Assembly: GCA_030615305.1 (NCBI GenBank)
Contig: JAUWZL010000001.1
Location: forward strand, 1 to 25,823
Length of the DNA stretch: 25,823 nt
Origin: Dehalococcoidia bacterium
GTDB taxonomy: Bacteria > Chloroflexota > Dehalococcoidia > Dehalococcoidales > JAUWZL01
Direction: 5' to 3'
Below are positions 6,661 to 16,865 of this stretch, in pieces. The notes beneath the pieces were generated by a model. It did not search any database. It saw nothing but the letters and a program-made list of their open reading frames with translations, and had not been told where the DNA came from. The position numbers and the translations under genes were made by a program. Position 1 is the first letter of the stretch; the number at the start of each line of letters is the position of its first letter.

Positions 6661-7824
6661 TCATCGCCTATGGGCTGAATAGTTTTTGGCATGCTCTACC
6701 CGACTACAGTAGCTCGGGTGGTCATAGAGTAAAAGCTCAACCCAGCGGCTGGGCTCAGCCTCCGCCAGGTTCTGGTCTGTAAGCTTGGTCATCATTGTTA
6801 TAAAGGCCTGTGGATTTCCTGTTAAATGAAGCGCAAAATCGTCAGCAGCCTTTTCAAAACGCCGTATTAGAGTGTTTGAAATAGGCATAATTAATAAGCT
6901 CAATACTGCGAAAACCAGAACTAGGAGAGGCAATACCGCAATATCATCAATGCCGCTAAAACCCAACGGTGTTACAGCCGCTCTGGTGATAATGTTCGTG
7001 AGCAAAAAAGATACAAAAAGAATAGCTGCCTGATATAAGAAAATACGCATAAAATCTTTGTTCATATGGTGACCCAGCTCATGGGCTATAATAACCTCTA
7101 TCTCTTCAGGAGAATACTTATCCAGCAATGTATCACTGAGCGCTATTCGCCTGGTTTTACCCATCCCCATAACCACAGCATTTGCAATGGTGCCTTTACT
7201 GCTGAATTCTAAAGTATAAACATCCCTGATATCAGCCCTGGCCTTACTTGCCAGCTCTTTAAGCCTACCTTTTAAACCTTCATCTTTAAGAGGCTCCATC
7301 TTAAAGAAAATGGGCACAATGACCACCGGTGCCAGAATACTCAATATCAGACTAACCAGCACTACAAACCCCCAGGCAAGCAGCCACCAGACCTGGGGCA
7401 CGATGGTTATAAACCAGTAGCTGGCGGCAACTATGCCGGCACCCAGTGCTAAAGCTAAAATGCCAGCCTTGAGAAGTTCGCTCAGCCAGCCAGTTAGGCT
7501 CTGATTGGATAGTCCATAACGTCGGGGCAGAACAAAGCCCCGATAGTAGCTAAGTGGTGCCGAAAGCACCCCATAAGCCGCAATAAGAATGACAAAGTAG
7601 ATGACAGCCGCCGGGACCACTGGCAAATCTAAAGACCCGGCAAGCCTTGCAGAAAAGCCGCCAAATACCAGCAACAGCAGGATGCTACCGGCCATCACCA
7701 GGTCGGCATAGGTCAGGTAGCGCCTGGTTTTAGCATATTTCTTGGCCTTCTGCTGCCTTTCTGGTTTCAGTACCGGCTCAGCCAAAAGGCCTTCATCTGG
7801 ATCAGAACTTTTCAATGCAGTCAA
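6661..7824 (-). CDS. M48 family (Ste24/HtpX-like) membrane zinc metallopeptidase
   Basis: This is an integral membrane protease that probably cleaves membrane or membrane-adjacent proteins. The 387-residue chain has several hydrophobic segments (about 40-60, 70-90, 118-140, 147-175, 262-285, 295-315). It carries the zinc motif HELGHH with H248, E249 and H252, and a third ligand E324 in RRFEKAADDFA. The YGLSNQS segment before the third membrane helix is typical of the Ste24-like branch. The first codon is a TTG at 7824 that overlaps the TGA of the preceding gene by 3 bases, so translation may be coupled. A start at a later in-frame TTG is possible. Bacterial substrates for this type are mostly unknown. 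Confidence 0.88.
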   Translation of the reverse strand: MTALKSSDPDEGLLAEPVLKPERQQKAKKYAKTRRYLTYADLVMAGSILLLLVFGGFSARLAGSLDLPVVPAAVIYFVILIAAYGVLSAPLSYYRGFVLPRRYGLSNQSLTGWLSELLKAGILALALGAGIVAASYWFITIVPQVWWLLAWGFVVLVSLILSILAPVVIVPIFFKMEPLKDEGLKGRLKELASKARADIRDVYTLEFSSKGTIANAVVMGMGKTRRIALSDTLLDKYSPEEIEVIIAHELGHHMNKDFMRIFLYQAAILFVSFLLTNIITRAAVTPLGFSGIDDIAVLPLLVLVFAVLSLLIMPISNTLIRRFEKAADDFALHLTGNPQAFITMMTKLTDQNLAEAEPSRWVELLLYDHPSYCSRVEHAKNYSAHRR

Positions 7825-8465
7825 CTCGTTTTCAGTATAAGTCTGGTGCGGTGAATAGAGCTTGGCTCACTTAGACCCAGGGCTTTTATCACCTGCTCCG
7901 GTCTTCCCGAGCCGCTGCTATCACAGAGCAGCCGCATACCTATAATGCCCTGGTCACCCTGCCAGCTATTGAGCCATAGGTCATCAATTAGAGCCCTCAG
8001 GTCGTAGCTCTTGGGACCGGTATCCCTCTGGTGCTGCCACGGCAGGTGTTCCTGGGCCAGTAAGGAGGCAAGCGCTCCTGTAACATACTTCGGCCCCCCT
8101 TTCACCTCTACCTCAACTACATACTCGGCATAACGAACCTGTGACTGGAGTGAGGGCAAAGTTGGTGCTATCTGATACACCTGTACTATTTCAATGCCTG
8201 GCGGTAGTTGCTGGCTGACACAAGCAGTAAAATACTGCGGCGATATATATCTGATGATAACAACATCCATAAGCTCGGCTTCACTGGTTACACCCAGAGC
8301 CAGGGGGGCAGCCAAGGATATTCGTGGGTGCGGATTAAAGCCCTCGGAATAGGCTAACTCTATTCCAGCGCGGCTGAGAGCCCGGTGCCACAGTCGTATA
8401 ATATCCAGATGGGAGATAAACTTAACCTCCGCTCCCCGCTTAAATCTAACCCGCAGGCGATGCAT
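7821..8465 (-). CDS. TIGR03936/DUF2344 radical-SAM-associated protein
   Basis: The 214 residues begin with [30 protein letters not shown] in essence and continue with YSEGFNPHPRISLA and PLALGV, the pattern of the TIGR03936 family. Members usually sit beside, or are fused to, a radical SAM protein (TIGR03960-like) and may take part in tRNA or ribosome-linked modification, but the function is not settled. No radical SAM gene is adjacent here, so the partner must be elsewhere or absent. It overlaps the upstream CNNM-type gene by 20 bases and the downstream protease gene by 4, so it is embedded in the operon. Start ATG at 8465. Confidence 0.85.
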   Translation of the reverse strand: MHRLRVRFKRGAEVKFISHLDIIRLWHRALSRAGIELAYSEGFNPHPRISLAAPLALGVTSEAELMDVVIIRYISPQYFTACVSQQLPPGIEIVQVYQIAPTLPSLQSQVRYAEYVVEVEVKGGPKYVTGALASLLAQEHLPWQHQRDTGPKSYDLRALIDDLWLNSWQGDQGIIGMRLLCDSSGSGRPEQVIKALGLSEPSSIHRTRLILKTS

Positions 8466-9729
8466 CCTTCTTTTTCTTTTCCTTGGTCAGCAGGATTTCC
8501 TCTATCTTAAGCCCCTTCATCTTGGTGACTACTATCTTTAAGCCCTTATACCTCAACTGCTGGCCCTGTTTGGGAATTCGCCCCAGAAGATGGAGGACAA
8601 AGCCGGCTACAGTCTCATATTCGCCCTCAGGCAATTCCAGGCCCATCTCCTCATTGGCCTCCTCAATCCGCATGCCACCGTCAATCTGAAAGGTGTACTC
8701 GTTTATTGGCTCGTATTCCTTCTCAGCAGCCGCCAACTCATCCCCCACCGGACCGACTATCTCCTCCATTAAACGGCTGAGACTGACAACACCAGCAGTG
8801 CCACCGTATTCATCAACAACAACACTCATACGGTAGTTCTTATCCCGCATTTCGCTAAAGAGTTCACCGATGCGCTTGGTCTCCGGAGTAAAGTAGGCCG
8901 GGCGGATAAGGTCATCAATGGGGCTTTCGCTGGTGATTGTCCCCTTTGCCAGAGCCATCAGTACATCCTTGATTGACAGAATACCGACCACATTATCCAT
9001 ATTCTCCTCATACACCGGAAAGCGGGAAATGGGAGACCCAGCATAGAGGGCCAGGAAATCAGCTAGTGTAGTACCCTTCTCAACACCGACAACCTCAGGT
9101 CGCGGCACCAAGACCTCACTGACCGGTCGGTCACCAAATTCAAAGACGGCGTGCAGCATATCAGCCTCTGCCTCTTCCACGGTACCCTCTTTGTGGCCCA
9201 CCGTTATCATGGTGCGTATTTCCTCTTCGCTGACCAGAGACCTGGGTACCGGTGTCCCACCGACCAGCCGGGTAACACCAGAAGAAATCCAGCTTAAGAT
9301 AGTTACAAAGGGGGTAAAAAGCCAAGAAATTATCTCTATTGGCCGCACAAAGAGCAAGGACAATCTCTCAGCATGCCGATTAGCGAATGTTTTTGGGGTA
9401 GTCTCAGCGAAAATCAGCAGGACAATGGTTACCCCAATAGTGGCAATGAGTACACCCTGCTCCTCTCCCCAGACCGACATCGCCAAAATGGTGGCCAGAG
9501 CAGCGACAGCAGTGTTGACCAGATTATTACCCAGCAGGATGGTGGACAGGAACCTCTCTGGCCGCTCAAGCATTTTTGCCACTCTTGTAGCCCCTTTAAC
9601 TTTAGTATCAACCATATGCTGGACCCGGAACCTCTCCAGAGAAATAAATGCCGTTTCCGAACTGGAAAAGAAGGCTGAAAGAACAAGACAAACAATAAGA
9701 AGCACTAGGTACAATACCCAAGGAGACAT
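8446..9729 (-). CDS. CNNM/CorC-type hemolysin family protein (DUF21-CBS-CorC)
   Basis: This is a membrane protein implicated in magnesium or other cation efflux. The 427 residues show an N-terminal DUF21 membrane domain with about four hydrophobic segments (roughly residues 3-24, 60-85, 92-110, 125-155). A tandem CBS pair follows at about 200-330, with DVLMAL and [16 protein letters not shown]-terminal CorC/HlyC domain follows at about 340-415, with [12 protein letters not shown] and TVAGFVL. The ATG at 9729 has GAGGTGAGG just upstream. It is the first gene of a five-gene minus-strand operon reaching tilS and is divergent from tsaD. Family members have been called hemolysins, but that name is misleading. 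Confidence 0.92.
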   Translation of the reverse strand: MSPWVLYLVLLIVCLVLSAFFSSSETAFISLERFRVQHMVDTKVKGATRVAKMLERPERFLSTILLGNNLVNTAVAALATILAMSVWGEEQGVLIATIGVTIVLLIFAETTPKTFANRHAERLSLLFVRPIEIISWLFTPFVTILSWISSGVTRLVGGTPVPRSLVSEEEIRTMITVGHKEGTVEEAEADMLHAVFEFGDRPVSEVLVPRPEVVGVEKGTTLADFLALYAGSPISRFPVYEENMDNVVGILSIKDVLMALAKGTITSESPIDDLIRPAYFTPETKRIGELFSEMRDKNYRMSVVVDEYGGTAGVVSLSRLMEEIVGPVGDELAAAEKEYEPINEYTFQIDGGMRIEEANEEMGLELPEGEYETVAGFVLHLLGRIPKQGQQLRYKGLKIVVTKMKGLKIEEILLTKEKKKKDASPAG

Positions 9730-9860
9730 ACCGCCTCACCTCACTTTTACGCTTAGCAACAAAGCTTATGGGCAGCTTTAAAAGCCGCCTTTTAATCCAT
9801 CATAACATTGGCCAATATACGTGTCAAAAGGAACCAAACTCTCACTCATTACTTTCCCTG

Positions 9861-9869
9861 TGCTATAAT
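9861..9869 (+). promoter_or_regulatory. Extended -10 promoter of tsaD, leaderless layout
   Basis: TGCTATAAT is a perfect extended -10 (TGn-TATAAT). It ends 9 nt before the tsaD ATG at 9879. Transcription starting about 7 nt after the hexamer would leave a leader of only 2-3 nt, and no Shine-Dalgarno is present in the gap TTCACAAGT. No good -35 is seen at 17 bp. Confidence 0.7.
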
Positions 9870-9878
9870 TTCACAAGT

Positions 9879-10856
9879 ATGAAAGTCCTGGGCATTGAGA
9901 CCTCCTGCGATGAAACAGCCGCCGCCGTAGTCGAGGACGGGGTGAAGGTTCTATCCAACGAGATTGCCTCCCAGGTAGAACTGCATGCCCGCTACGGAGG
10001 CATTGTCCCCGAGGTGGCCTCAAGACAGCATATCCTGGCTATTATTCCCATTATTGAGAAGGCGATAGCTAAAGCTGAGACCGACTGGCATGACTTGGCT
10101 GGTATTGCCGTTACCGTTGGTCCTGGTCTGGCCGGCTCACTATTGGTGGGGGTAAGTGTCGCCAAGGCTATCGCCGCCGTCCAAGAATTACCCCTTACCG
10201 GGGTCAATCACCTTGAAGCCCATATCTATGCTAACTGGCTTTGTGACGAGAAGCCCGCATTCCCTCTGCTATGTCTCATCGTTTCCGGAGGGCACAGTGA
10301 TTTAGTACTAATGCGAGACCATGGGAACTATGTGGTACTGGGCAGGACACGGGATGATGCCGCCGGTGAAGCCTTTGATAAGGCAGCCCGGATACTGGGG
10401 CTGGGCTACCCCGGTGGTCCCGCCATTGACCGGGCAGCCGAAAGCGGCACTGCCTCCATTGAGCTGCCCCGCGCCTGGCTAAAGGGGACCAGCGATTTCA
10501 GCTTTAGTGGCTTAAAGACAGCCCTGTTAAGACTGGTGGAGAGGGGCCAGGTGTACCACATAGCCGATGCCGCCGCTAGCTTTCAGGAGGCAGTGGTAGA
10601 TGTCCTGGTCAGCAAAACTATAGCCTCAACCAAGGAGCACCGGGTAAGGCAGATTCTGCTCTCTGGCGGGGTAGCCGCCAATCGGCGGCTCCGCAAGCAT
10701 CTAGTGGCAAGCTCACCCATACCGGTACTGGTGCCCGAGCCGATACTATGCACCGATAACGCCGCCATGGTAGCCTCCTGCGGCTACTTCCGCTTTCAAG
10801 CCGGCAAGCTCGATAGTCTAGACCTGGATGTCGTTCCCAGCCTCAAGCTGGCTTAG
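9879..10856 (+). CDS. tsaD: tRNA N6-adenosine threonylcarbamoyltransferase TsaD
   Basis: TsaD transfers the threonylcarbamoyl group to A37 of ANN-reading tRNAs, with TsaB and TsaE as partners. The 325 residues start [13 protein letters not shown], the family hallmark. The iron ligands H111 and H115 are in NHLEAH, at the usual numbering. SGGHSDLVL, then [22 protein letters not shown] and the late [11 protein letters not shown] also match. The frame is open further upstream to 9768, but those 37 residues are unlike the family and would overlap the promoter, so ATG 9879 is chosen. The gene is divergent from the CNNM-type gene. Its 3' end overlaps the convergent macro-domain gene by 14 bases. Confidence 0.96.
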   Translation: MKVLGIETSCDETAAAVVEDGVKVLSNEIASQVELHARYGGIVPEVASRQHILAIIPIIEKAIAKAETDWHDLAGIAVTVGPGLAGSLLVGVSVAKAIAAVQELPLTGVNHLEAHIYANWLCDEKPAFPLLCLIVSGGHSDLVLMRDHGNYVVLGRTRDDAAGEAFDKAARILGLGYPGGPAIDRAAESGTASIELPRAWLKGTSDFSFSGLKTALLRLVERGQVYHIADAAASFQEAVVDVLVSKTIASTKEHRVRQILLSGGVAANRRLRKHLVASSPIPVLVPEPILCTDNAAMVASCGYFRFQAGKLDSLDLDVVPSLKLA

Positions 10857-11361
10857 CCAACTGTTTATCCAGCTCCTGCTTAAACACCTGGTAGGCCGCC
10901 CCATCAAACAGGGCAAAGACCACCTTTTTAAGCCCAGACTTCCCCGCCGGGTATTTGAGTATCTCAGCAATCATTATCCGGGCACACTCATCAAGTGGGA
11001 AACCACCAACCCCGGTGCCCAGAGCCGGGAAGGCCAGATTCTCAATACCCAGCTCATCAGCTCTCTCTAGACTATTTCTGGTAGCCTGTTGGATTTTCAT
11101 ACCATCTGTAGTTAAATCCTGCCCCATTACTGCGGCATGTATTATATACCTTGCCTTGAGCCGGCCAGCACCAGTAGCCACCGCCTGCCCAACGGGAATA
11201 GGCCCCTTGCTTACTGCCTCAGCCTCAATCTCTCTACCGCCAGCACGCTTGATGGCACCGGCCACCCCGGCACCCATCCACAAGCGACTATTGGCCGCAT
11301 TTACCAGGGCATCAAGCTCAAGCTGGGTAATGTCTCCTCTATAGAGTTCAATCTCGATCAC
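10843..11361 (-). CDS. Macro-domain protein (probable ADP-ribose/O-acetyl-ADP-ribose hydrolase)
   Basis: Macro domains bind ADP-ribose and its derivatives, and the bacterial single-domain type often removes acetyl groups from O-acetyl-ADP-ribose or ADP-ribose from proteins. The 172 residues cover one domain: [18 protein letters not shown] near residues 8-25 with the GDIT and NAAN ligand motifs, [15 protein letters not shown], then the loop [17 protein letters not shown] in the second half. The start is a GTG at 11361 with GGGGGAAAGAA before it. It is convergent with tsaD and divergent from groES. No toxin partner is visible, so a role in an ADP-ribosylation toxin-antitoxin pair is not supported. 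Confidence 0.92.
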   Translation of the reverse strand: MIEIELYRGDITQLELDALVNAANSRLWMGAGVAGAIKRAGGREIEAEAVSKGPIPVGQAVATGAGRLKARYIIHAAVMGQDLTTDGMKIQQATRNSLERADELGIENLAFPALGTGVGGFPLDECARIMIAEILKYPAGKSGLKKVVFALFDGAAYQVFKQELDKQLAKPA

Positions 11362-11545
11362 TTCTTTCCCCCGCGGTCTTTAACTGGATTGTACAAGTTT
11401 CAACCTAAAAGTCAAAGAGGTTGGACCGGTAAGCAAAATAGCAGGTATTTAGGTCTAAAATGGCAATTTATAGAGAAATAGCTCATTTTAAGCATTTAAG
11501 TGCCCGTAAGTTATTTACATTAGCTCTCAATAGATATTTTTTAAG

Positions 11546-11574
11546 TTGCGGCATAGAGCTAACTAGGCTATTAT
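11546..11574 (+). promoter_or_regulatory. groESL promoter
   Basis: TTGCGG (11546-11551) and TATTAT (11569-11574) are separated by exactly 17 bp, which fits a housekeeping sigma-70 promoter. The expected transcription start, near 11581, lies at the first base of the adjoining HrcA-type operator. Confidence 0.75.
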
Positions 11575-11581
11575 ATTTAAG

Positions 11582-11608
11582 TTAGCAGTCTCAGCCCGAG
11601 ACTGCTAA
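11582..11608. promoter_or_regulatory. CIRCE-type (HrcA) operator, symmetric variant
   Basis: TTAGCAGTC (11582-11590), nine bases, then GACTGCTAA (11600-11608). This has the exact 9-N9-9 geometry of CIRCE (TTAGCACTC-N9-GAGTGCTAA) with one changed base per arm, C to G on the left and the matching G to C on the right, so symmetry is kept. It overlaps the expected start of transcription of groES-groEL. HrcA repression of groESL is known for CIRCE in many bacteria. That it works here is inferred. Confidence 0.85.
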
Positions 11609-11661
11609 TAATTGAACCGTATTGACAGGTTAAAAAACCAAGCGGAAGAAGGAGGAAAAGA

Positions 11662-11958
11662 ATGGTAAGTAAAATACAACCCTTAGCCGACCGGGTAGTG
11701 GTCAAGCCCATTGAGAGAGAGGAAGTGACCAAGGGAGGAATCGTTATACCCGATACTGTTAAGGAGAGACCTCAAGAAGGAAAGGTTGTGGCAGTTGGGC
11801 CGGGCAGACTATCCGAGGACGGAAAAAGGGTAACCATGGATGTTAAGGTGGGTGATATAGTGGTCTATTCCAAGTATGGCGGTACCGAGATTAAGATTGA
11901 CGACGAGGAGCTAATGATTCTGCGCGAGAGCGATATTCTAGCTAAGAAAATCAAGTAA
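11662..11958 (+). CDS. groES: Co-chaperonin GroES
   Basis: GroES forms the heptameric lid of the GroEL chamber and helps proteins fold in the cytoplasm. The 98 residues have the family start [27 protein letters not shown], with the GroES mobile loop around residues 18-33, and end with the usual [18 protein letters not shown]. The ATG at 11662 has GAAGGAGGA in good position. It is the first gene of a two-gene operon, 31 bases before groEL, behind the promoter and CIRCE-like operator, so heat-shock induction via HrcA is expected. Length and motifs are normal. Confidence 0.98.
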   Translation: MVSKIQPLADRVVVKPIEREEVTKGGIVIPDTVKERPQEGKVVAVGPGRLSEDGKRVTMDVKVGDIVVYSKYGGTEIKIDDEELMILRESDILAKKIK

Positions 11959-11971
11959 CAAGCAAGTTTAG

Positions 11972-13606
<1,635 letters not shown>

Positions 13607-13629
13607 TTTACTAACCCAATGCAGCAATT

Positions 13630-13660
13630 AAATAGCCGCAGCCTGGTACTGCGGCTATTT
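13630..13660. terminator. Bidirectional terminator between groEL and the M16 gene
   Basis: AAATAGCCGCAG (13630-13641) pairs perfectly with CTGCGGCTATTT (13649-13660) around a 7-base loop. The A/T flanks give a U-rich tail in both directions, so it can end the groEL transcript on the plus strand and the M16 peptidase transcript on the minus strand. Confidence 0.9.
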
Positions 13661-13666
13661 CTATAC

Positions 13667-14932
13667 TCATAACTTCAGCAGTTCCTCAAGGGGTTCATCT
13701 TTGGTAACGGGACCAACTACCGCCAGCCGGAGCTGGCTAGCCACCATCAACTGCTGGGCCAGTTCCCTGATGTCATCAGCGGTGATAGCATCAACAATAG
13801 AAAGCACCTGGTCAACACTTAAAATACGGCCGGTGAGAATCTCCTGACCCCCCATCCAGCCGGCAACGTTACGACTGTCCTCCATCCGAAGCAGCAGCCG
13901 TCCTTTGGCTAGTTCTTTCGCCTTGGACAGTTCTGACTCAGAGACTATTGCCTCCTTGAGCAGGGAAAGTTGCTCCAGGATAACCCGGATGGCTAATTGC
14001 AGGTTTTTTGGCTCGACACCGGCATAGATAATAATCGAACCGGTATCATATAAATGCTCAACGAAGCTATTAATGCTATAGGCAAGGCCAAGCCGGTCAC
14101 GAATCTCACAAAACAGGCGGCTGCTCATCCCCTCCCCAAGGATAACATTGAGCAGGTCAAGGGTGAAGCGTTTGGGGTGAAAGAGCGACAAGCCAGGCAA
14201 TGCCAGACATAGGTGAGCCTGCTCTATATCCCGCTTCTCAACACGCAACCGCTCGGCTGGTTTTTCCCGATAAGGGTCATATCCTGAAGGCTGCTCATGG
14301 CTAGTCCAGCCACCCATAAATCGTCTCACGGCGGCTACTGCCTTCTGGTGCTTTATGTTACCGGCGACTGAGACCACCGTGTTACTGGGTAAATATAGAC
14401 CCTTAAGGTAATCAAGTACGTCATCTTTAGTGATGGACGCTACTGACTTTTTGCTGCCGGCTACATCGCGCCCCAAGGGATGGTCAGGCCAGAGCAACTC
14501 ATCAATGAGCAGACTAACCCTTTGCGAGGGGGAATCATAGCTCATATTAATCTCCTCAATAATGACCTGGCGCTCCTTTTCCATATCTTGCGGCTCAAAC
14601 CTGGAATGGAGCAGCATATCCGCCAGCACATCCAGGGCTAGTGAGAAGTGGGGCTGGGCTACCTTACACCAGTAAACGGTTGTTTCTCTATCAGTGCCCC
14701 CATTGAGTATGCCACCCACTCCTTCTATAGCCTCCGAGATTTCCCTGGCCGTCTGCCGCTTGTGTGTCCCGCGGAACACTAAGTGCTCAACAAAATGTGA
14801 AACGCCAGCCTTGTCATCAGCCTCATATCGGGAGCCGACGCCAACAAAGATGCAGATAGACACCGAACGTGTATGAGGCATGGTGGCAGTGATTACCCGA
14901 AGCCCGCTATCCAGGGTCGTCTTTTGATACAA
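13667..14932 (-). CDS. M16 family zinc peptidase (processing-peptidase/pitrilysin-like)
   Basis: This is a cytoplasmic metallopeptidase of the inverted-zinc-motif type. HFVEH (H46, E49, H50) is followed by E126, exactly 76 residues after the second histidine, completing the HxxEHx76E zinc site. The chain has 421 residues, the usual length for the short, single-polypeptide members, with the FSxSMGGV-type R/Y substrate-binding patterns in the second half (GEGMSSRLF, IRDRLGLAYS). The start is a TTG at 14932 with GAGGTGA at good spacing. Substrates of bacterial members are largely unknown. It converges with groEL across a shared terminator and is divergent from the tRNA cluster. Confidence 0.93.
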   Translation of the reverse strand: MYQKTTLDSGLRVITATMPHTRSVSICIFVGVGSRYEADDKAGVSHFVEHLVFRGTHKRQTAREISEAIEGVGGILNGGTDRETTVYWCKVAQPHFSLALDVLADMLLHSRFEPQDMEKERQVIIEEINMSYDSPSQRVSLLIDELLWPDHPLGRDVAGSKKSVASITKDDVLDYLKGLYLPSNTVVSVAGNIKHQKAVAAVRRFMGGWTSHEQPSGYDPYREKPAERLRVEKRDIEQAHLCLALPGLSLFHPKRFTLDLLNVILGEGMSSRLFCEIRDRLGLAYSINSFVEHLYDTGSIIIYAGVEPKNLQLAIRVILEQLSLLKEAIVSESELSKAKELAKGRLLLRMEDSRNVAGWMGGQEILTGRILSVDQVLSIVDAITADDIRELAQQLMVASQLRLAVVGPVTKDEPLEELLKL

Positions 14933-15013
14933 TAGTTCACCTCTTATTCAGCATTGTTTGACATTCTAAAGGTATTCCAGGAAGGGTGTCAATTGGATAC
15001 TAGTGCTACACGG

Positions 15014-15042
15014 TGGACACAGATTGACCAATTGACTATAAT
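15014..15042 (+). promoter_or_regulatory. Candidate upstream promoter of the tRNA cluster
   Basis: TGGACA (15014-15019) and TATAAT (15037-15042) are 17 bp apart. Transcription would begin near 15049, about 80 bases before tRNA-Trp. Confidence 0.55.
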
Positions 15043-15107
15043 AGACAATTTCCAGCCCCTTATTGTGAATCCCGGTTGCAGGGGTATTTAATTTTGGCAA
15101 TACTTTG

Positions 15108-15116
15108 TGGTAATAT
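15108..15116 (+). promoter_or_regulatory. Extended -10 promoter directly before tRNA-Trp
   Basis: TGGTAATAT is an extended -10 with 11 bases between its end and the first base of tRNA-Trp. No -35 is seen. It is a plausible main start for the four-tRNA transcript. Confidence 0.6.
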
Positions 15117-15127
15117 AGTTTTGAGCT

Positions 15128-15204
15128 AGGAGTGTAGCTCAGTTTGGTAGAGCAGCGGTCTCCAAACCCGCCGGTCGGGGGTTCGAGTCCTCCCACTCCT
15201 GCCA
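15128..15204 (+). tRNA. tRNA-Trp (anticodon CCA)
   Basis: The cloverleaf folds with acceptor AGGAGTG/CACTCCT, D arm GCTC/GAGC, anticodon loop CTCCAAA with CCA at 15162-15164, T arm around TTCGAGT, discriminator G and encoded CCA. The innermost pair of the anticodon stem (31-39) is a U-C mismatch (15159 against 15167); the other pairs are normal. It is first of four tRNA genes in a row. Confidence 0.95.
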
Positions 15205-15206
15205 GC

Positions 15207-15289
15207 GCCGAGATGGTGGAATGGCAGACACGCTAGCTTGAGGGGCTAGTGAGCTTTGGCTCGTGGGAGTTCAAATCTCCCTCTCGGCA
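15207..15289 (+). tRNA. tRNA-Leu (anticodon GAG)
   Basis: Acceptor GCCGAGA pairs with TCTCGGC, the anticodon stem CTAGC/GCTAG closes the loop TTGAGGG with GAG at 15240-15242, and a long variable arm marks a class II tRNA. The 3' CCA is not encoded. It begins 2 bases after tRNA-Trp. Confidence 0.95.
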
Positions 15290-15295
15290 CTATGG

Positions 15296-15370
15296 GCGGA
15301 AGTAGTTCAGCGGTAGAACGCCTCCTTGCCAAGGAGGAAGTCACGAGTTCGAATCTCGTCTTCCGCTCCA
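15296..15370 (+). tRNA. tRNA-Gly (anticodon GCC)
   Basis: Acceptor GCGGAAG pairs with CTTCCGC, the anticodon stem CCTCC/GGAGG closes the loop TTGCCAA with anticodon GCC, the T loop is TTCGAAT, and discriminator T plus CCA are encoded. Six bases separate it from tRNA-Leu. Confidence 0.96.
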
Positions 15371-15381
15371 TAAGAGTTCGA

Positions 15382-15456
15382 GGCGACGTAGCCAAGTGGC
15401 AAGGCAGGGGTCTGCAAAACCCCCATTCACCGGTTCGAATCCGGTCGTCGCCTCCA
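15382..15456 (+). tRNA. tRNA-Cys (anticodon GCA)
   Basis: Acceptor GGCGACG pairs with CGTCGCC, the anticodon loop CTGCAAA with anticodon GCA is closed by GGGGT/ACCCC, the T loop is TTCGAAT, and discriminator T plus CCA are encoded. It is last of the cluster, only a few bases before the convergent end of the membrane-protein gene. Confidence 0.96.
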
Positions 15457-15459
15457 GTT

Positions 15460-15897
15460 TTATTCTTGGCTAGGAGCCTCTTTAGTGACCTTCCTACCCA
15501 TCAAATGAAAGCCGGCAGTGCCTAATAGAGGCGGCATTAGGAGAATAAGCACCCAGAGCAGGTCCGGATTAGCATTCAAGCCCAGAGGCCCAGCCAGCCC
15601 TATGGGGATTACCACCCCCAGGATACCCCCCACTACGCCCAATAGAAGTGAACCCCTATAGCGGAGCAGCTTGCTTATCACAAAGATGCCTATCATGACA
15701 CCAATGGGATAACCTATTATCATGCCAGCCAGGGCACCTACCGGACTACCAAAGCCGCCAGAATCCCCTTGCAATATGGAGGCACCAATAAAAGCAGCTA
15801 TAAGACCAAAGACAAAGCCGACCAAAGCCGTGCCCATAACCAGGCCAATAAAAGCGGCTGATTTTTTTAATGGAGATGGCACCTGGTCTTGCGGCAT
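15460..15897 (-). CDS. Small multi-pass membrane protein, unknown
   Basis: The frame is open to 16017, but ATG 15897 sits 6 nt after a perfect extended -10, so the true product is about 145 residues. Hydrophobic glycine-rich segments at roughly residues 15-42, 52-75, 84-104 and 112-131 give about four membrane helices, with a charged C-terminal tail (GRKVTKEAPSQE). No known family is recognised. It converges on the tRNA cluster and is divergent from the glycosyltransferase gene. Its function cannot be inferred beyond a membrane location. Confidence 0.7.
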   Translation of the reverse strand: MPQDQVPSPLKKSAAFIGLVMGTALVGFVFGLIAAFIGASILQGDSGGFGSPVGALAGMIIGYPIGVMIGIFVISKLLRYRGSLLLGVVGGILGVVIPIGLAGPLGLNANPDLLWVLILLMPPLLGTAGFHLMGRKVTKEAPSQE

Positions 15898-15903
15898 GTC
15901 CGC

Positions 15904-15912
15904 ATTATAGCA
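15904..15912 (-). promoter_or_regulatory. Extended -10 promoter, leaderless layout
   Basis: On the minus strand, TGCTATAAT ends 6 nt before the ATG at 15897. The expected transcription start coincides with, or nearly with, the A of the ATG, and no well-placed Shine-Dalgarno is present. Confidence 0.7.
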
Positions 15913-16031
15913 TGCTAAACCCAGTACACGGGTTGAACCGCTTGATAAGAGGTAGTAAAATAAGCCTGATTTCTTATGAATAGCAGGTGTAACAGGGTTG
16001 GGACCTGGTATTTTCATACGGAGGGGCTACT

Positions 16032-16766
16032 ATGAAGAAGGTAATCGTCGTTTTTCCGGCCAGAAACGAAGCTAAAACGATAGCCAAGTGTATTGAAGTA
16101 GCCAAACAAAGTAAATATCAACCGGAGATACTGGTTATAGATGGTTACTCTACAGATAACACTAAAGAAGAAGCTGAGAGTGCCGGCGCTACAGTAATTG
16201 AGCAGAGCGAAGGCATTTTCCCAGCCAAGGGTCGGGCTATCAAAGATGGCATAAAGGAAGCTGTAAAGAGGAAGGCAGACATTATTGTCTTCCTGGATGC
16301 CGATATAGTTAACCTGACCCCAGAATGGGTTGATCTGCTAGCCGAGCCTGTGATTGAAAGGGCATGCGATATGTCAAGGGGATACTACCGAAGAGCCGAG
16401 TATGATGGTGCCGTAACCAAGCTCGTAGCCAAACCGCTGGCTAGGGTATTCTTCCCCGAAATTGCCCATTTTAATCAGCCCCTGAGCGGCGAAATATGCG
16501 CCGCTAGTGAGCTATTTCAGACTGTAATTGCAGATAAAGATTGCCCCGACGGCTGGGGCATAGATATATGGCTCTTAATAGAGACAGCTATGAAGGACTT
16601 TAAGATTAAAGAGGTCTATTTAGGTACCAAAGTACATACTTCACGACAGGACTACTTCCAAGACGTGGTCAAATTGGCCAAGATGGCCGAGCAGGTAGCC
16701 CTGACAACTTTTAAGGAAGCCATAAAATACAAGAGGATAGATAACGTAAAGAGGGTACATTTATAG
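16032..16766 (+). CDS. GT2-type glycosyltransferase, glucosyl-3-phosphoglycerate-synthase-like
   Basis: The 244 residues start VIVVFPARNEAKTI, the GT-A nucleotide-sugar fold. VIDGYSTDNT and FLDADIV follow (DxD-like metal and sugar-nucleotide site near residue 93). The later pieces PLSGEICAASELF and GWGIDIWLLIET match the acceptor region of glucosyl- or mannosyl-3-phosphoglycerate synthases. That route makes glucosylglycerate or mannosylglycerate, which are compatible solutes. No phosphatase partner is adjacent, so the assignment to that step is moderate, while the glycosyltransferase family is secure. The ATG at 16032 has GGAGGGG nearby. tRNA-Leu follows 17 bases after the stop. Confidence 0.8.
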   Translation: MKKVIVVFPARNEAKTIAKCIEVAKQSKYQPEILVIDGYSTDNTKEEAESAGATVIEQSEGIFPAKGRAIKDGIKEAVKRKADIIVFLDADIVNLTPEWVDLLAEPVIERACDMSRGYYRRAEYDGAVTKLVAKPLARVFFPEIAHFNQPLSGEICAASELFQTVIADKDCPDGWGIDIWLLIETAMKDFKIKEVYLGTKVHTSRQDYFQDVVKLAKMAEQVALTTFKEAIKYKRIDNVKRVHL

Positions 16767-16783
16767 CGGAATAACCTCTGCAT

Positions 16784-16865
<82 letters not shown>

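Noticed and set aside
9191..9781. Plus-strand frame of 196 codons
   Set aside because: It is a shadow of the CNNM/CorC gene on the other strand, where the domain match is strong.
14966..15196. Minus-strand frame of 76 codons over tRNA-Trp
   Set aside because: It is the antisense of the tRNA-Trp gene, a well-known source of false proteins (GGLEPPTGGFGDRC-type), with no ribosome-binding site.
15256..15525. Plus-strand frame of 89 codons across tRNA-Leu, -Gly and -Cys
   Set aside because: It reads through three tRNA genes and has no protein-like features.
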